The notes under the pieces were generated by a model, which saw nothing but the letters and a program-made list of their open reading frames with translations, searched no databases and was not told the origin of the DNA. The position numbers were made by a program, and so were the translations under genes. A DNA stretch of 64,000 bases from Patiria miniata (Eukaryota; Echinodermata; Asteroidea; Valvatida; Asterinidae): contig NW_024037074.1 in the NCBI RefSeq assembly GCF_015706575.1, positions 18,589,334 through 18,653,333 on the forward strand. Direction: 5' to 3'. Positions 53,690-64,000 of this stretch are shown here, piece by piece (the first letter of the stretch is position 1; each line of letters opens with the position of its first letter).

Positions 53690-54477
53690 GGTCCTACTAA
53701 AGCGCGTCAACAAGCGTCAACAAGCGTCAACAAGTTTTAGTAGTCGTTAAGTGCGCGTCAACAAATTTTGTATAGGCCTCTGAACAATAAAAACAGCTTT
53801 ATATGGTAGAAAAAGCAATAATGAACATCTTCTGCATATCAATTAAAGTTTAAATTACTTAAAAAGTGGTTTTCCAGCGCGAAATCTACGACGGGTTTTT
53901 CGGTTTAGTATTGGCCGCCATCTTGTTTGAGATTTACATACTACGCATGCGTGGAGTGTACCATTCACGCATAGGGGTTTCTTTATACGATACGAAAATA
54001 TTCAATTCTAGAAATTAGGAAAACTATTTTTTTTTCAATTATAAATTATGCAAAACTTGGTCACGGTACTTGGCTTATTATTTGAAAAATATGCCGACTG
54101 ACACTGTTCACAATGTCTGCCAAAAACTCCCAATGCAAAAACCAAACGAGGTTTCGCAAAGCGTATAGTATAAAGAAACCCCTATGTGTAAATGGTACAC
54201 TCCACGCATGCGTAGTATGTAGATCTCAAACAAGATGGCGGCCAATACTAAACCGAAAAACTTGTAGTAGATTTTGCGCTGGAAAACCACTTTTTAAGTA
54301 ATTTTAACTTTAATTGATATGCAGAAGATGTTCATTATTGCTTTTTCTACCATATAAAGCTGTTTTTATTGTTCAAAAGCCTATACAAAATTTGTTGACG
54401 CGCACTTAACGACTTACTAAAACTTGTTGAAGCTTGTTGACGCTTGTTGACACTTATTGACGCGCTTTAGTAGGACC
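53690..54477. mobile_element. MULE-like foldback element, 9-bp target duplication
   Basis: This 788-bp element has arms of about 300-320 bases, from GGTCCTACTAAAGCGCGTCA at left to CGCGCTTTAGTAGGACC at right, and a central loop of about 165 bases. GCCAGATGG occurs at 53681-53689 and 54479-54487, a 9-bp duplication with one extra base at the right. Long arms with a 9-bp duplication fit Mutator-like (MULE) nonautonomous elements. Each arm tip has GCGTCAACAA repeated. Frames in it are not genes. Confidence 0.85.
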
Positions 54478-54489
54478 GGCCAGATGGAC

Positions 54490-55590
54490 TAATTTGTGTT
54501 TAAACTGGTGTTTAATACCACTTTACCAGTTTTATCTTTATTAATCCAAGTAAGCTTTTTGATGATAATGTGGTAGGATAAATGCAAACGATCCTATGTA
54601 TATACATGTATGCCTTAAAGCATCACTCGTCAGTGTCACAAGCAAAGGCCACAGTGCTGAGCACACCAACACCGTTGGTGATTTATGACATTTTACGTGT
54701 TAGAATTTGATTTGGCCTTGTGGTCGTCACGCACGATCACATTTTAATAACCTCTGGAGGAATAATAAATTGCCAAAAGAATTAATAGATTCTGGTTTCT
54801 AGGCTCATGAAATAAGACTTTTTTTCTACAGAAATGTCTTTTGAAAATGGAATTGAAATATTTGTAATACAACCTGTCAATGAAGGACCAACTTGCAAAC
54901 GTTGTAATTGATTTCAACCGTTTAAAAGGCCAGCATTCACAGCAAAAAAATATATACCCGCTACCACTCTTATTCTTGTACACTTTATGCTGTGTTTGTT
55001 CCCAAACACAGAAAAAACCTCCAATTTTGTGTACATTTTTTGTGTAAATATTATTATTCTGGTAAGTACACATCACATGGAAAAGCATATAATTTGGCAA
55101 GCTATTGAAAAGTTGTTTATTTTACTTGAGTAAATATTTTGTTTTCTCCAAAACCACAAATCACTTGACTTTGACTTTCACACAAATTAGAAAAGATTCC
55201 GATACAGCGTAAAAGGTTTACAAAATTTTGCAAACAATAAATCAGTCATTGGATCAGCTTGTGTACTTAACCTCGTTCGCTTGTGAATTTAATCATGGAG
55301 GTAGAATTACATAGTTTTGTATTGGACCGTAAACTGCATGCAGCAAATAATCTTCCCTTAGATTGTGTTGTCTTCAACATGTCAGTCGTAAATCAAGATG
55401 TTGCTCTAATTATCTTGAAAACATGCCGCAGGCAACAACTTTATCCCGTCAACGAAAGTTCCAAACTTGTGCCTTCACCACTGCAACTTAATTGCACAGT
55501 CAGTTTCCTGCCCAAACAATTTAGTTGGAGACACTCATTGACAGAAATACTTGTTTCAAGTAATATCTTTATTGTTGCATTTTTGCTAGG
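54490..55590. other. Intron-like stretch without recognised gene
   Basis: AT-rich sequence downstream of the ENTREP-like exon with no supported exon. A 132-residue frame at 55283-55681 has no recognisable domain and runs into a repeat. Confidence 0.45.
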
Positions 55591-55596
55591 ATGCCA

Positions 55597-55740
55597 CCTC
55601 AATCCTGCAAAATCCTACAACTGCCTCCATGTAAAAATTGCATACAGCCTCAATCCTGCAAAAGCATCCATTATTTCTTGAATTTGGTCCTAGGAGGGGT
55701 GACCACTGCCTCAATCCTGCGAAATCCTCCAGCAATCACT
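55597..55740 (+). repeat. Dispersed CAATCCTGCAAAATCCT motif, 3 copies
   Basis: CTCAATCCTGCAAAATCCT occurs near 55598, with variants near 55651 and 55709 at spacings of 50-60 bases. It is the reverse complement, with one change, of the core of the minisatellite at 48119-48560. Confidence 0.65.
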
Positions 55741-55744
55741 GTCA

Positions 55745-58700
55745 ATATGTTGAGGCAGAGCCAGTGATATCCTGCAGCAGTGCAGAGGATTTCAAGTGTA
55801 AACTTCTTTTTAAATTTTAGTCACACTGTAATCATATACAAAAGACAATTGTTTTGGTCTTTATTCTTTACAACAAGTGCATAACTGTTTTAACAAGCAA
55901 AAGTACATGTATGCAGTGCAAGAAAAATATACCGAAAACCTATTGTCAAGATTAATATCCAGAAAAAGGCACAAGCTGTGAAAAAAAGTCAAATTAGCAT
56001 TCAATCAATATTGAATTGCACATTATTATAATGCTCAAATGTGTTGAGACCTGTGTAAACTCAGATCACCTGACAGTTGTCAATTTTCGGGGACCGGTGC
56101 TGCCATTAATGCGCTTCCAATGATTTATTCATGCGACGTTCGCACCGAGCCTGCGCTGCCCTCGTACAGTACGCACGTGTACCGGTACATACGCGGGCTG
56201 TATATAAACCACACTATCACCAAGCTGCAACAAGCGTGTCCAGATCCCATGAATGTTTCATTCGGGCTGTCATCGGTGTCTGGGGGTAATTTACTGTGTG
56301 TGTGTGTGTATACTATAGCTTTTTCAGTCTTTCATCTTTTACCAAAATCCCCCACAAATTAGCCAGGGGAATATAGATGGGCTTTGCCTTCTGTCACTGT
56401 CAGACATGCTTCAGATAGTTTTCCTTTATGGTGCGTACTGTGTGTCAGTAAATGTCACCTGCAGGTTGCAATGTTGGTGTGAAAAAAAAGCCACTCTTAT
56501 CGGAAGCTGTTTTCAACTCACTGTCATTCTTTGGATTGTTTGCTTGTTTCATTGTTTTGAATTAAAACCAACATTTCGCTCTAGAAATAAAGTTATCATT
56601 TCAAATCATTTAATATTGTTCAGATGCAGTGTTTCCCAACATTTCTAGTCACAGAAAAGAAATGTTCACTTATGAAATTGATTTTATTTTTATAGACAAT
56701 AATACCATTCAAAAGAAAGTTGCAATTACGTTTTGATAACTTTTATGTCTGGTATAAAGCAGGCATCCAGAAATTGGCTTATTTAAAACTACATCAAAAT
56801 AAAGAAGCTTTAGTCTCTTTTTTTTTAATTCCTGTCTATTTCATCTTAGATTAGAAATTAACTTCCTTAAATCATCCAAGTTTCATATGACTTTCCTCTT
56901 CCAAAGGATTTTACAGATCTGTCGTTATCAATTAAGACTTTCTAAGAACAGACATTCTATCTACAACTACCCGCAAAAGTACAGTACTTTTTGAGTGCCA
57001 TCTTGAAACAACAAACCACATCTTGACCTCCAGGTAGCAGTAGTTGGGGGTGGAGGTAACCCAATTCTCCTCAAAAGTGCTGCGAACTCTGTGTACACAA
57101 ATTATTTTTACTACATCCTAATCCTTGGTTTAGCCAGCAGTCAATCAGGCCCCATAACAAGTGACAAATAAACAACATACTTACATGTATTTCCTGCACA
57201 AAGTTCCAGAGTTTTGATAGTGTACTTTTTAATTTCAAGTGACAAGGTAAAACATGTCGTTTTTTTTTTAGCACTTCGTATTGAAATGAGAGATTTAGGC
57301 CTATAAAGGGAAAATTCTAGTCTTATTATGCAATTATACAGGGCCTCTCTGGCACCGAGATGGTCTACGTATAGCAAAGCAAGGGCTTTATTGCACCTGT
57401 TTAACACAAATCAGCAGGTGGGTTTTTTTTTGTAATTAATTAATACCAGTTATTGTGAGAAACTCTGCGAGCTCTTGGGATATTCTTCAATCCAACTGAA
57501 TTCCAACAAAGTGCAGTAAACCGATTGCATAGTCTGCAAAACCAGTGGTAAGATTTGGATAATCCATGAATTATGACAGACTTGGGTGACAAAAGGTTCC
57601 TAGAAAAGGCTTTGAGGTTTTAGGATAAAGGTGTAAAAACAAAATTAAGCAACCAAAAACAAATAAAAGTTGTGACAGTAACAAGTGGGAGATGTGAATG
57701 ACCAGAGCAACCCCTGGCCTTTTGTTTGATGAGTCAGTCTGTGGTTTGTTCTGTGCTGTGTTTTTAGCACTTTGGGCTTTGTGTACATTTATCACAGGTT
57801 TAAAGGGGGGAAAAAATGACAAGTACACTCTACATAAGGTGTTAAATCTTTGCTGACATTCTGCTGTTGGTTTATCAACCCAACTCCCTTAATTTGTTGG
57901 TTTGCGAGCTTTAAAAGCAAACTGAAGAAGCCTCACAAGGCATAAAACGCCACGCGAGGGACGTGCCCACAATTGTCTCGCTTTTACTACACGGGGCACT
58001 AACTAAAATTTGCCACGATCAATTGGAAATGTACAAAATTTCCCGGCACCACTCATTCTTGTGGGTGTGCCTGTGTGCACAGGTGTGTGCGTCTTGACTG
58101 TACCCGTAACGACAGACAGAAGATCCTGACTCATTCACGCCATCATTAGCGCTAATTCCTTCTCAAATGAAATCCTTGCCAAGCCATCTTCACTTTCACG
58201 GCTTTAAGCGGCGCCAGAAGAAAGCGCCTTTCTGAAAAAGCAAAAGGAGAAAGGAAAAAAGTCCACCCCTGGTTTGTTGAGTTTCTTAAGACCAACAGTG
58301 GTGTCTTTCCTGGACATTACCCTGATGGGATCAGATGGGATCAGGGCCCTTTTTTTTCCCTGTGAGCGATAATCCCTTTTGTTCAGTGTCACCTTGGTTT
58401 GTCTATTTCTTGAGTGATGCCTTGCCCAATCATAGACCCTTGAGTTTCAGAATCAGAGCAGTGGTGCGGAAACCGGGAGACAAAAGCTAAACAGTCTCCA
58501 GCTCTTGGAATCTAGAAAGTCCTCCAGATCGGCCACTGTGTGTTCAGACTTAACGTACACCACTCCAGTGTGAAATAGCAACCCCCCCCCCCCTTATTAA
58601 TTGATTGGCAGAAATGTACAATCGATAACGTTAGAGGTTCTCTTCCGACAGTACAAATGCAGTGGGGTGGTTGTAATGAACATCCATTACACGGATATTT

Positions 58701-61600
58701 TGCATGCTAGATCGGAAATTGGAATCCTTGTTAATGTACATCGTATGGCAGCATGGTGGCAAGTCACGTTCCTGTCGGTGGATCAATGCTTTCTTTTATG
58801 GAACCAACCTTCAACAACAACAACAAAGATGAAAAAAAAGAAGATGAAAAATATAATACATGTAACAAAAGATGTAACAAATGATATATTTGATTAATAA
58901 TAAGCATCCCAAATTTGCCCTTCTCAGACTTTTTAGTAGTGGACGATGAAACAACAAAAACTCAGAAAGTTTGAGCATCGATAAGTGGAATAAAAATTGA
59001 AACTTGACACAAAAATTGGTTTTAGCATGAACAAGCACAGTCAATTGGGAGCTCCACTTGTAGACCATCGACTCTTAAATTCTTTTACTAACTGAGAATG
59101 TAGGCTATTGTAATCACAGTATAAAATTTGATTGCGCATATTTTATTTTTTCCCTTGGTACAAATATAGTAAACGGTAAAAAAAAAATCTGTGGCGTCCC
59201 ATTGTAATTTCATCCTCTGCAATCATCATGAGTTGTCACGTACAGGGTGTCGAGTTCCTTAAAAAATACGACAGTTAATTTTGCTCGGACGAATACATGA
59301 TAAAATGGTAAGATAATCTCCTACGGTCTATTTCTGACCGTAATTTCACCTCTCAAAAAAAGGGAGAATTTGCAAAATTTTAGGAAAACTTTTGAGGGGA
59401 AAAAAAAATTAGGAAAACAACTATCTGCACCACACACTGAGCTACATTCCTCACTCAATGTGTGCGCGTGCACTTGACTCCAGGCACTTTCAAATTAAGG
59501 CCTAAAGAACCGAAGCACGGCCGGGGCCGGCCTGCCAGCTATTGATGGAATAGGGCCCAATCATGTCTTCAATTACTACAGACACCAATTGGCCAGTTTG
59601 TTTGACTGCCGAGAGATAGAAGCGGGCAAAAGCCACGATCCGTCAAACGTCTCGGGGTGTAGTCTGGCTCTGTGTTGACGGTAAAAGTTCATTAGACGTG
59701 TGTGCTCTAATCACACGAATACAACCACGCGTTTCAGTCACCTATGTGTGTACTGGTTGTTGGCAATCGCAGCATCACGAACTTACAAATCAGACAATTT
59801 TTGTGTACCTAAGGAGCTCAGTAAATAAACCTGGTCTTATACATCCATCATCTAGTAGGCCTAATTGTCAAGAAGATAATGTACTATGAGTTATGGATCA
59901 TTCCTCTGAATCATTAATTAAATATTCTGGTTTAATTGGCTCAGTCACAGACAGCACATTTCTTCAGGTTTATTCACTGAGCTCCTAAAGTACCCTAAAA
60001 AAAGTGTGATTTTTTTTAATGTCCTTAACCCCAAATTGTCCATACGTGCATGGGTGGAGTGCTTGTTCAGCAATGACAAAAAGAAAGAATTTATGTGTAA
60101 AAAGGAAGAAAGAAAAGTGAGAACACAGTGAGAAAGAGTTGAGGCTCTGCATGGGAGAGGGGTTAATTATGGAAGGTTTGCTGTAGCACCATGGAAAGGC
60201 ATCCATCCTGTGTAGTGAGAAGGTGCTTCTGATTAAAATCAAATTATGTAACCGCTGTGTCTTCTTGTAAGTTTCGTCCGCTTTCTTCCCACTTACTAAA
60301 GATATCTTTCCATGGAGCTACAACCAACCTTCCAAAGACTATACAAAGGTGACTGGGCTGGAGTTGCACTTCTTGAATAAAATTTTTTACAAGGACCTTC
60401 AAAAAGTGCTTAGACTACAAAACGTCTTGAAAATGTTAACCAAATTTCAGGAATCCTAAAAAAGTTTCTCATCTGGCATATAAACTTGAATGCTGCACAC
60501 CGACTGAACATGTTGTGCACCATTAACTATACGATAATTAGGCCCTGTCTCTCTCTCACCGGATTACCATTTTGAAGATTATCAGCTAAGAGGATTAAAT
60601 AATTGATTTCAATAATGTACCAGAGCAACCCCCCCCCCCTTTGCTAACCATCACTACCACAACACTGACTGTTGACGTTCCAGTATAAAGTAGGCCTCTT
60701 CAAGTACCTTCGATCCTAACATGATGCTCTTTAGTCAAATGCTAAAAGCGTGGAGCCAGCTTCAAAAGACCAACCGCCACTCGAGCGGATCCTGTGATAT
60801 TTGGCGGCGAGGTGCTGAGTACATCAGGAATTACAAATGGGTGAAACCCACGCCTGATTTGTTTGTTCTAGGGATCTATCCAAGCACTTTCTGTTATGTA
60901 AAAGAAGAAAGAGACTAGAAAATCATGAAGCTTAGAGCATTTGATTTTTTCGGGGTGGGGATGGGGGGGGGGGGTGTTGGAAGCAGGCAAATTGGGGTCC
61001 AAGGGTCAAGTGGAGTAACAGAAATCCAATTGTCTGTTGACGCAGTTCGTCAGATGTAGCTGGAAAGCACCGAGTCCGTATTAGTCATCCTTGTTGCTTA
61101 TTTGCGCTAGATTAAAAATTGTGGCTTGGGAGAGTTTGCACATACACATGTATGCACAACACACAATGCGCTGAGTCAAAATGTTAGACATTAACAGAAT
61201 GTCGGACGGTCGACGACATAAACCAACAACTGCAAAGGCAAATATATGAAACAATGGTCCTGCTTCAGAATGTGTACATTTCCCGGAAAAGAAACGCTGT
61301 GCAAAGTATGGGAAACGTTGACTAATGCCATGGCTTCCTTTTACGAGTTGTTGAAATCTTTCCATTGCCTGATTAACGATTGTAAGAATTCAAAGTCTGT
61401 CTTTCTTTGATCGTGGATGACTCACGGAGGTTTCAGGCTTCAAATTAAAAACAGAACTATTGCAGTTGTGTCAGTTTGTTTTAAGTTATGGCTGAGTATC
61501 AAGCAGTTATAGGAAAACGTCTGAGAATTATTAACTCTTTAGCCCTAAACCCCCTGATGCAGTCTTTAAAGGTATAGTCCATCATTTGTAATTTGTGCAT
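55745..61600. other. Long intron-like stretch without recognised gene
   Basis: I found no second ENTREP exon and no other coding sequence over nearly 6 kb. There are a (GT)n tract at 56298-56309, C tracts at 58582-58594 and 60630-60640, and a G tract at 60964-60975. TGTATATAAACC at about 56199 is TATA-like, but nothing downstream supports a promoter. Confidence 0.45.
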
Positions 61601-61622
61601 TTTGTTCGTTTGAAGCAATAAA

Positions 61623-61766
61623 CAGGCATGCAACTTTTCCTCGGATCAGCTGATTTCCTCTTTTTTCACTTCCAATGTGTGCCATTGAAAATAGAAAAAC
61701 ACTGTACAAAGTCTTGGAAAGATTTGAATTTCCTCTTTTTTTTGTGACTTCCCAGTTGCATGCCTG
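61623..61766 (+). mobile_element. hAT-like 144-bp MITE, copy 2
   Basis: The inverted ends are CAGGCATGCAACTTTTCC and CCCAGTTGCATGCCTG. The flanks share AATAAA, but not at a symmetric spacing. The body matches 3876-4021, 57 kb away, in the same orientation. Confidence 0.65.
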
Positions 61767-62781
61767 AATAAAAGTGCTAAGTATCTGAAGGAGGATGCTG
61801 AACAACCAATATGATGAAGTTTCAGCTAAGCTTCAGCTGCATTTTTCGAGAAAAACAACATTCTAGGATCTCGATTTCAAATAAAAAGTTGCTGAATCAT
61901 GTTTTGAATTGGGCATGAATCCAGTGTCCGAGACACGTTCTCACTTGCCGATTGCAACTATGCGATGTCACGCACAGAGCTGTTATGTTGAAAAAGGCAT
62001 GGGAACTCTCCGAAAGTTAAAGCGGCAGGCTATTCATATACCAAGAAGTCCACTAGCAAGTGAATGCAGTCACAGTCAGAGACCATAGAGCTGATTGGAG
62101 GACGTTCCAGTTGTTTTCTTTAGCCTGTGTCCCCCACCCCCCCCAAAAAAAAAAATTGGAAGGCTTATTTTTTTTTTAAAGATTCATTTCGAATATATAT
62201 CCGTTTTCCAAAATTGAAACCAAATAGTGGAATTCAAACCGAACATTAAAAAAATCCGGATTTAAATCCCACCACTGCAAGTTTTCCATCATACTGTACA
62301 TTGCTGACCATTAATTTCAGTACTTTTTCAAGTTAATTTTAAGTAGGTTACTTCAAGTCACTGCACAGGAGGAAGTGTGTACATGCAAGCAAAAGTATAA
62401 ATGTATCACAGAGTATCTAAATTTATAATCCAATAATGCTTGTACAACATGTTCATGTCGGAGGCAGTTACAATGTTTCAATCTTCAATTAATGTCTTGT
62501 ACATTTCCGAGATTCATCCTCACTGCATTGACGTAGGATTGGAACAATGGTTTATATATTTCTTTTGATTTGGGAAACAAAGAGGGAAAAAGTAATGTGC
62601 AGTCTTCTCCTGCATTCTTCAGGACTTTCAGGATTACCAATTAAATTCTCTTATCTGGTGGCCTTGGAAATGGTTTACACGAGGCTAACCTACCGATACG
62701 GTAGACCTAGTGCCTTGGGGAGTATTAATATGTTTTTTATTCATCACAACATTGAGTCCGTGTACATGTACATTACATATA

Positions 62782-63235
62782 TGTAACCGACTCCACAAAA
62801 AAGGTATTATGTCCCAAAAAATTGAAATTGAGTTATATACATGGTTGGAAAGCCCACAATGTACATGAAAGCTTTCATTTGATAGGGCTCCATAGCCCCT
62901 CCCAGTCTGGAGATATGACGTATAAATTTGCATATTACTGTAATTACTTCCTTAGAGTTTAACTTACACAACTGAGAAAACAGGCTTTGAAATAGCTGGC
63001 GTTGTTGTAGAACAACAGAATGATGCACACAAAATGGTTGGGTTTTTTTTTCCACTTTGTTCATCAAAATCAACATTTCTGTGAATGAAACCTGAAACTG
63101 TAGGTATTAAAGATGACATTCATGATACAAAATGAAAATGACATTTTGACAAAATGTTCACCCTCTCAATGTTGAGCGGGCCCTTACACAATAATGCTCA
63201 GTCAGAGCAAAACCCTTTTTGTGGAGCCGGTCACA
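62782..63235. mobile_element. TA-flanked MITE, 454 bp
   Basis: The ends TGTAACCGACTCCACAAAAA and TTTTTGTGGAGCCGGTCACA are inverted repeats of about 23 bases (TGTRACCGRCTCCACAAA). TA lies immediately outside both ends, which fits Tc1/mariner-type insertion, but other TA users are possible. There is no coding capacity. Confidence 0.72.
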
Positions 63236-64000
63236 TATGAACATTACACATTGGAGACAGGGCAGGAAAAGCTCTTTCCGAAATTATGTCTGTGCTCTTA
63301 AGAGTTAGGTATGTGGAAAACTCAAACAGATTTTGCTTTAAAAAAGAATGAACTGATGATCAATTAAAAAAACATTTTTAGAAATAAAATTCAGACAATT
63401 ATGATTCATACTTCGCTCAAATATTTAATGTTCATGCGAGAGTTAGTGAATTTGACAGCACAAACCAGTCGCGTCAAAATAACCAGATTTTCACTTCTGT
63501 AAATTCACAAAGAAGTCATGAATTTGTGCTTCAGAGCATTAAGGTGTCAAGAATATGTTCTTGACAATGTCCATTCACACATACATCCATACAGTACATG
63601 TACACGTACATTGTACAGCACACATGTACAGTACATTGCATGTGTAATGTATGCTACTGCAGGTCCTGCCCTTTACGAATTTAACTGTCTATTAACCAGC
63701 CCTGTTCAAAATACACCTAATATTAACCAAGACCTTTTAACCAAGGCCTTATTATACTCTGCCGATCAGCGTACAGTGCAGTAAGTTACAGTTACACATT
63801 GGTCGCCTTAACCAAGTTGTCCCAGTTTCGCAGAGTAAATAACCGCGCGACGTGATTCATTACCTGCGATACTATGCACACGTATACAGAAGAAACAGTC
63901 CTGGCCGCGGCGTAGTGATTAAGGGTTAGGTCATCCCTTGCCCACCCTTGAGTCTCTTCTCCAATAATAGCTCTTCTCTCCCTCCCCCCACCCCCCCCCC
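63236..64000. other. Window end, nothing recognised
   Basis: Intron-like sequence with a TACATGTAC/GTACATTGTAC-rich patch at 63590-63645 and a terminal C tract. No exon is supported. Confidence 0.4.

Noticed and set aside
56120-56362. 80-residue frame after a TATA-like site
   Set aside because: The TATAAA-like word is isolated and the frame runs into a GT microsatellite; no homology is recognised.
1-64000. Retroviral, LTR or Polinton fossils and LINE coding remnants
   Set aside because: I looked for reverse transcriptase, integrase, capsid or polymerase-like frames and long direct terminal repeats and recognised none.

Overview
The window is animal nuclear DNA. It carries spliced genes with long introns, GT-AG junctions, many short DNA transposons (MITEs), tRNA-derived SINEs, minisatellites and long homopolymer tracts. 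The gene content (a protogenin-type receptor, a FASTK-family mitochondrial protein and an ENTREP/FAM189 membrane protein), the abundant TACATGTAC-type motifs and the MITE/SINE mix suggest an invertebrate deuterostome. An echinoderm is my first guess, with hemichordate or lancelet as alternatives. This is inference; nothing in the window fixes the species.

Layout. (1) Positions 15-32169, + strand: the 3' part of a protogenin/IGDCC-type cell-surface receptor. Eleven exons encode about 806 residues: four fibronectin type III (FN3) domains, one transmembrane helix and a cytoplasmic tail of about 360 residues. The start of the gene lies left of the window. Its introns hold most of the repeats, including a 22-copy 64-bp satellite, a 22-bp minisatellite next to an acceptor, a cluster of SINEs, and PIF/Harbinger, hAT-like, TTAA-type and foldback elements. 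(2) Positions 32170 to about 39300: AT-rich, repeat-poor sequence with several poly(A) signals, probably a long 3'UTR followed by intergenic DNA. (3) Positions 39600-41300: a nested cluster of transposon remnants. (4) Positions 41583-50329, - strand: a complete eight-exon FASTKD gene (most like FASTKD1, 969 residues) ending in a RAP domain. It is convergent with the receptor gene. Its last exon is partly duplicated just downstream, and its first coding intron holds two piggyBac-like MITEs, one built around a minisatellite. (5) Positions 53238-53465, + strand: the first coding exon of an ENTREP/FAM189-type membrane protein, divergent from FASTKD1. The remaining 10.5 kb looks like its first intron and contains a 788-bp foldback element with a 9-bp target duplication, a hAT-like MITE and a TA-flanked MITE.

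The three genes share no obvious pathway: a surface receptor, a mitochondrial RNA-metabolism protein and a membrane adaptor. No retroviral or Polinton-like element, CRISPR array, rRNA or free-standing tRNA gene was recognised. I did not find a convincing new biological system. The most unusual items are the frame-preserving duplication of the FASTKD1 C-terminal coding sequence, the minisatellite-bodied piggyBac-like element whose core motif recurs in the ENTREP intron, the homogeneous 64-bp satellite, and the long-armed foldback element.
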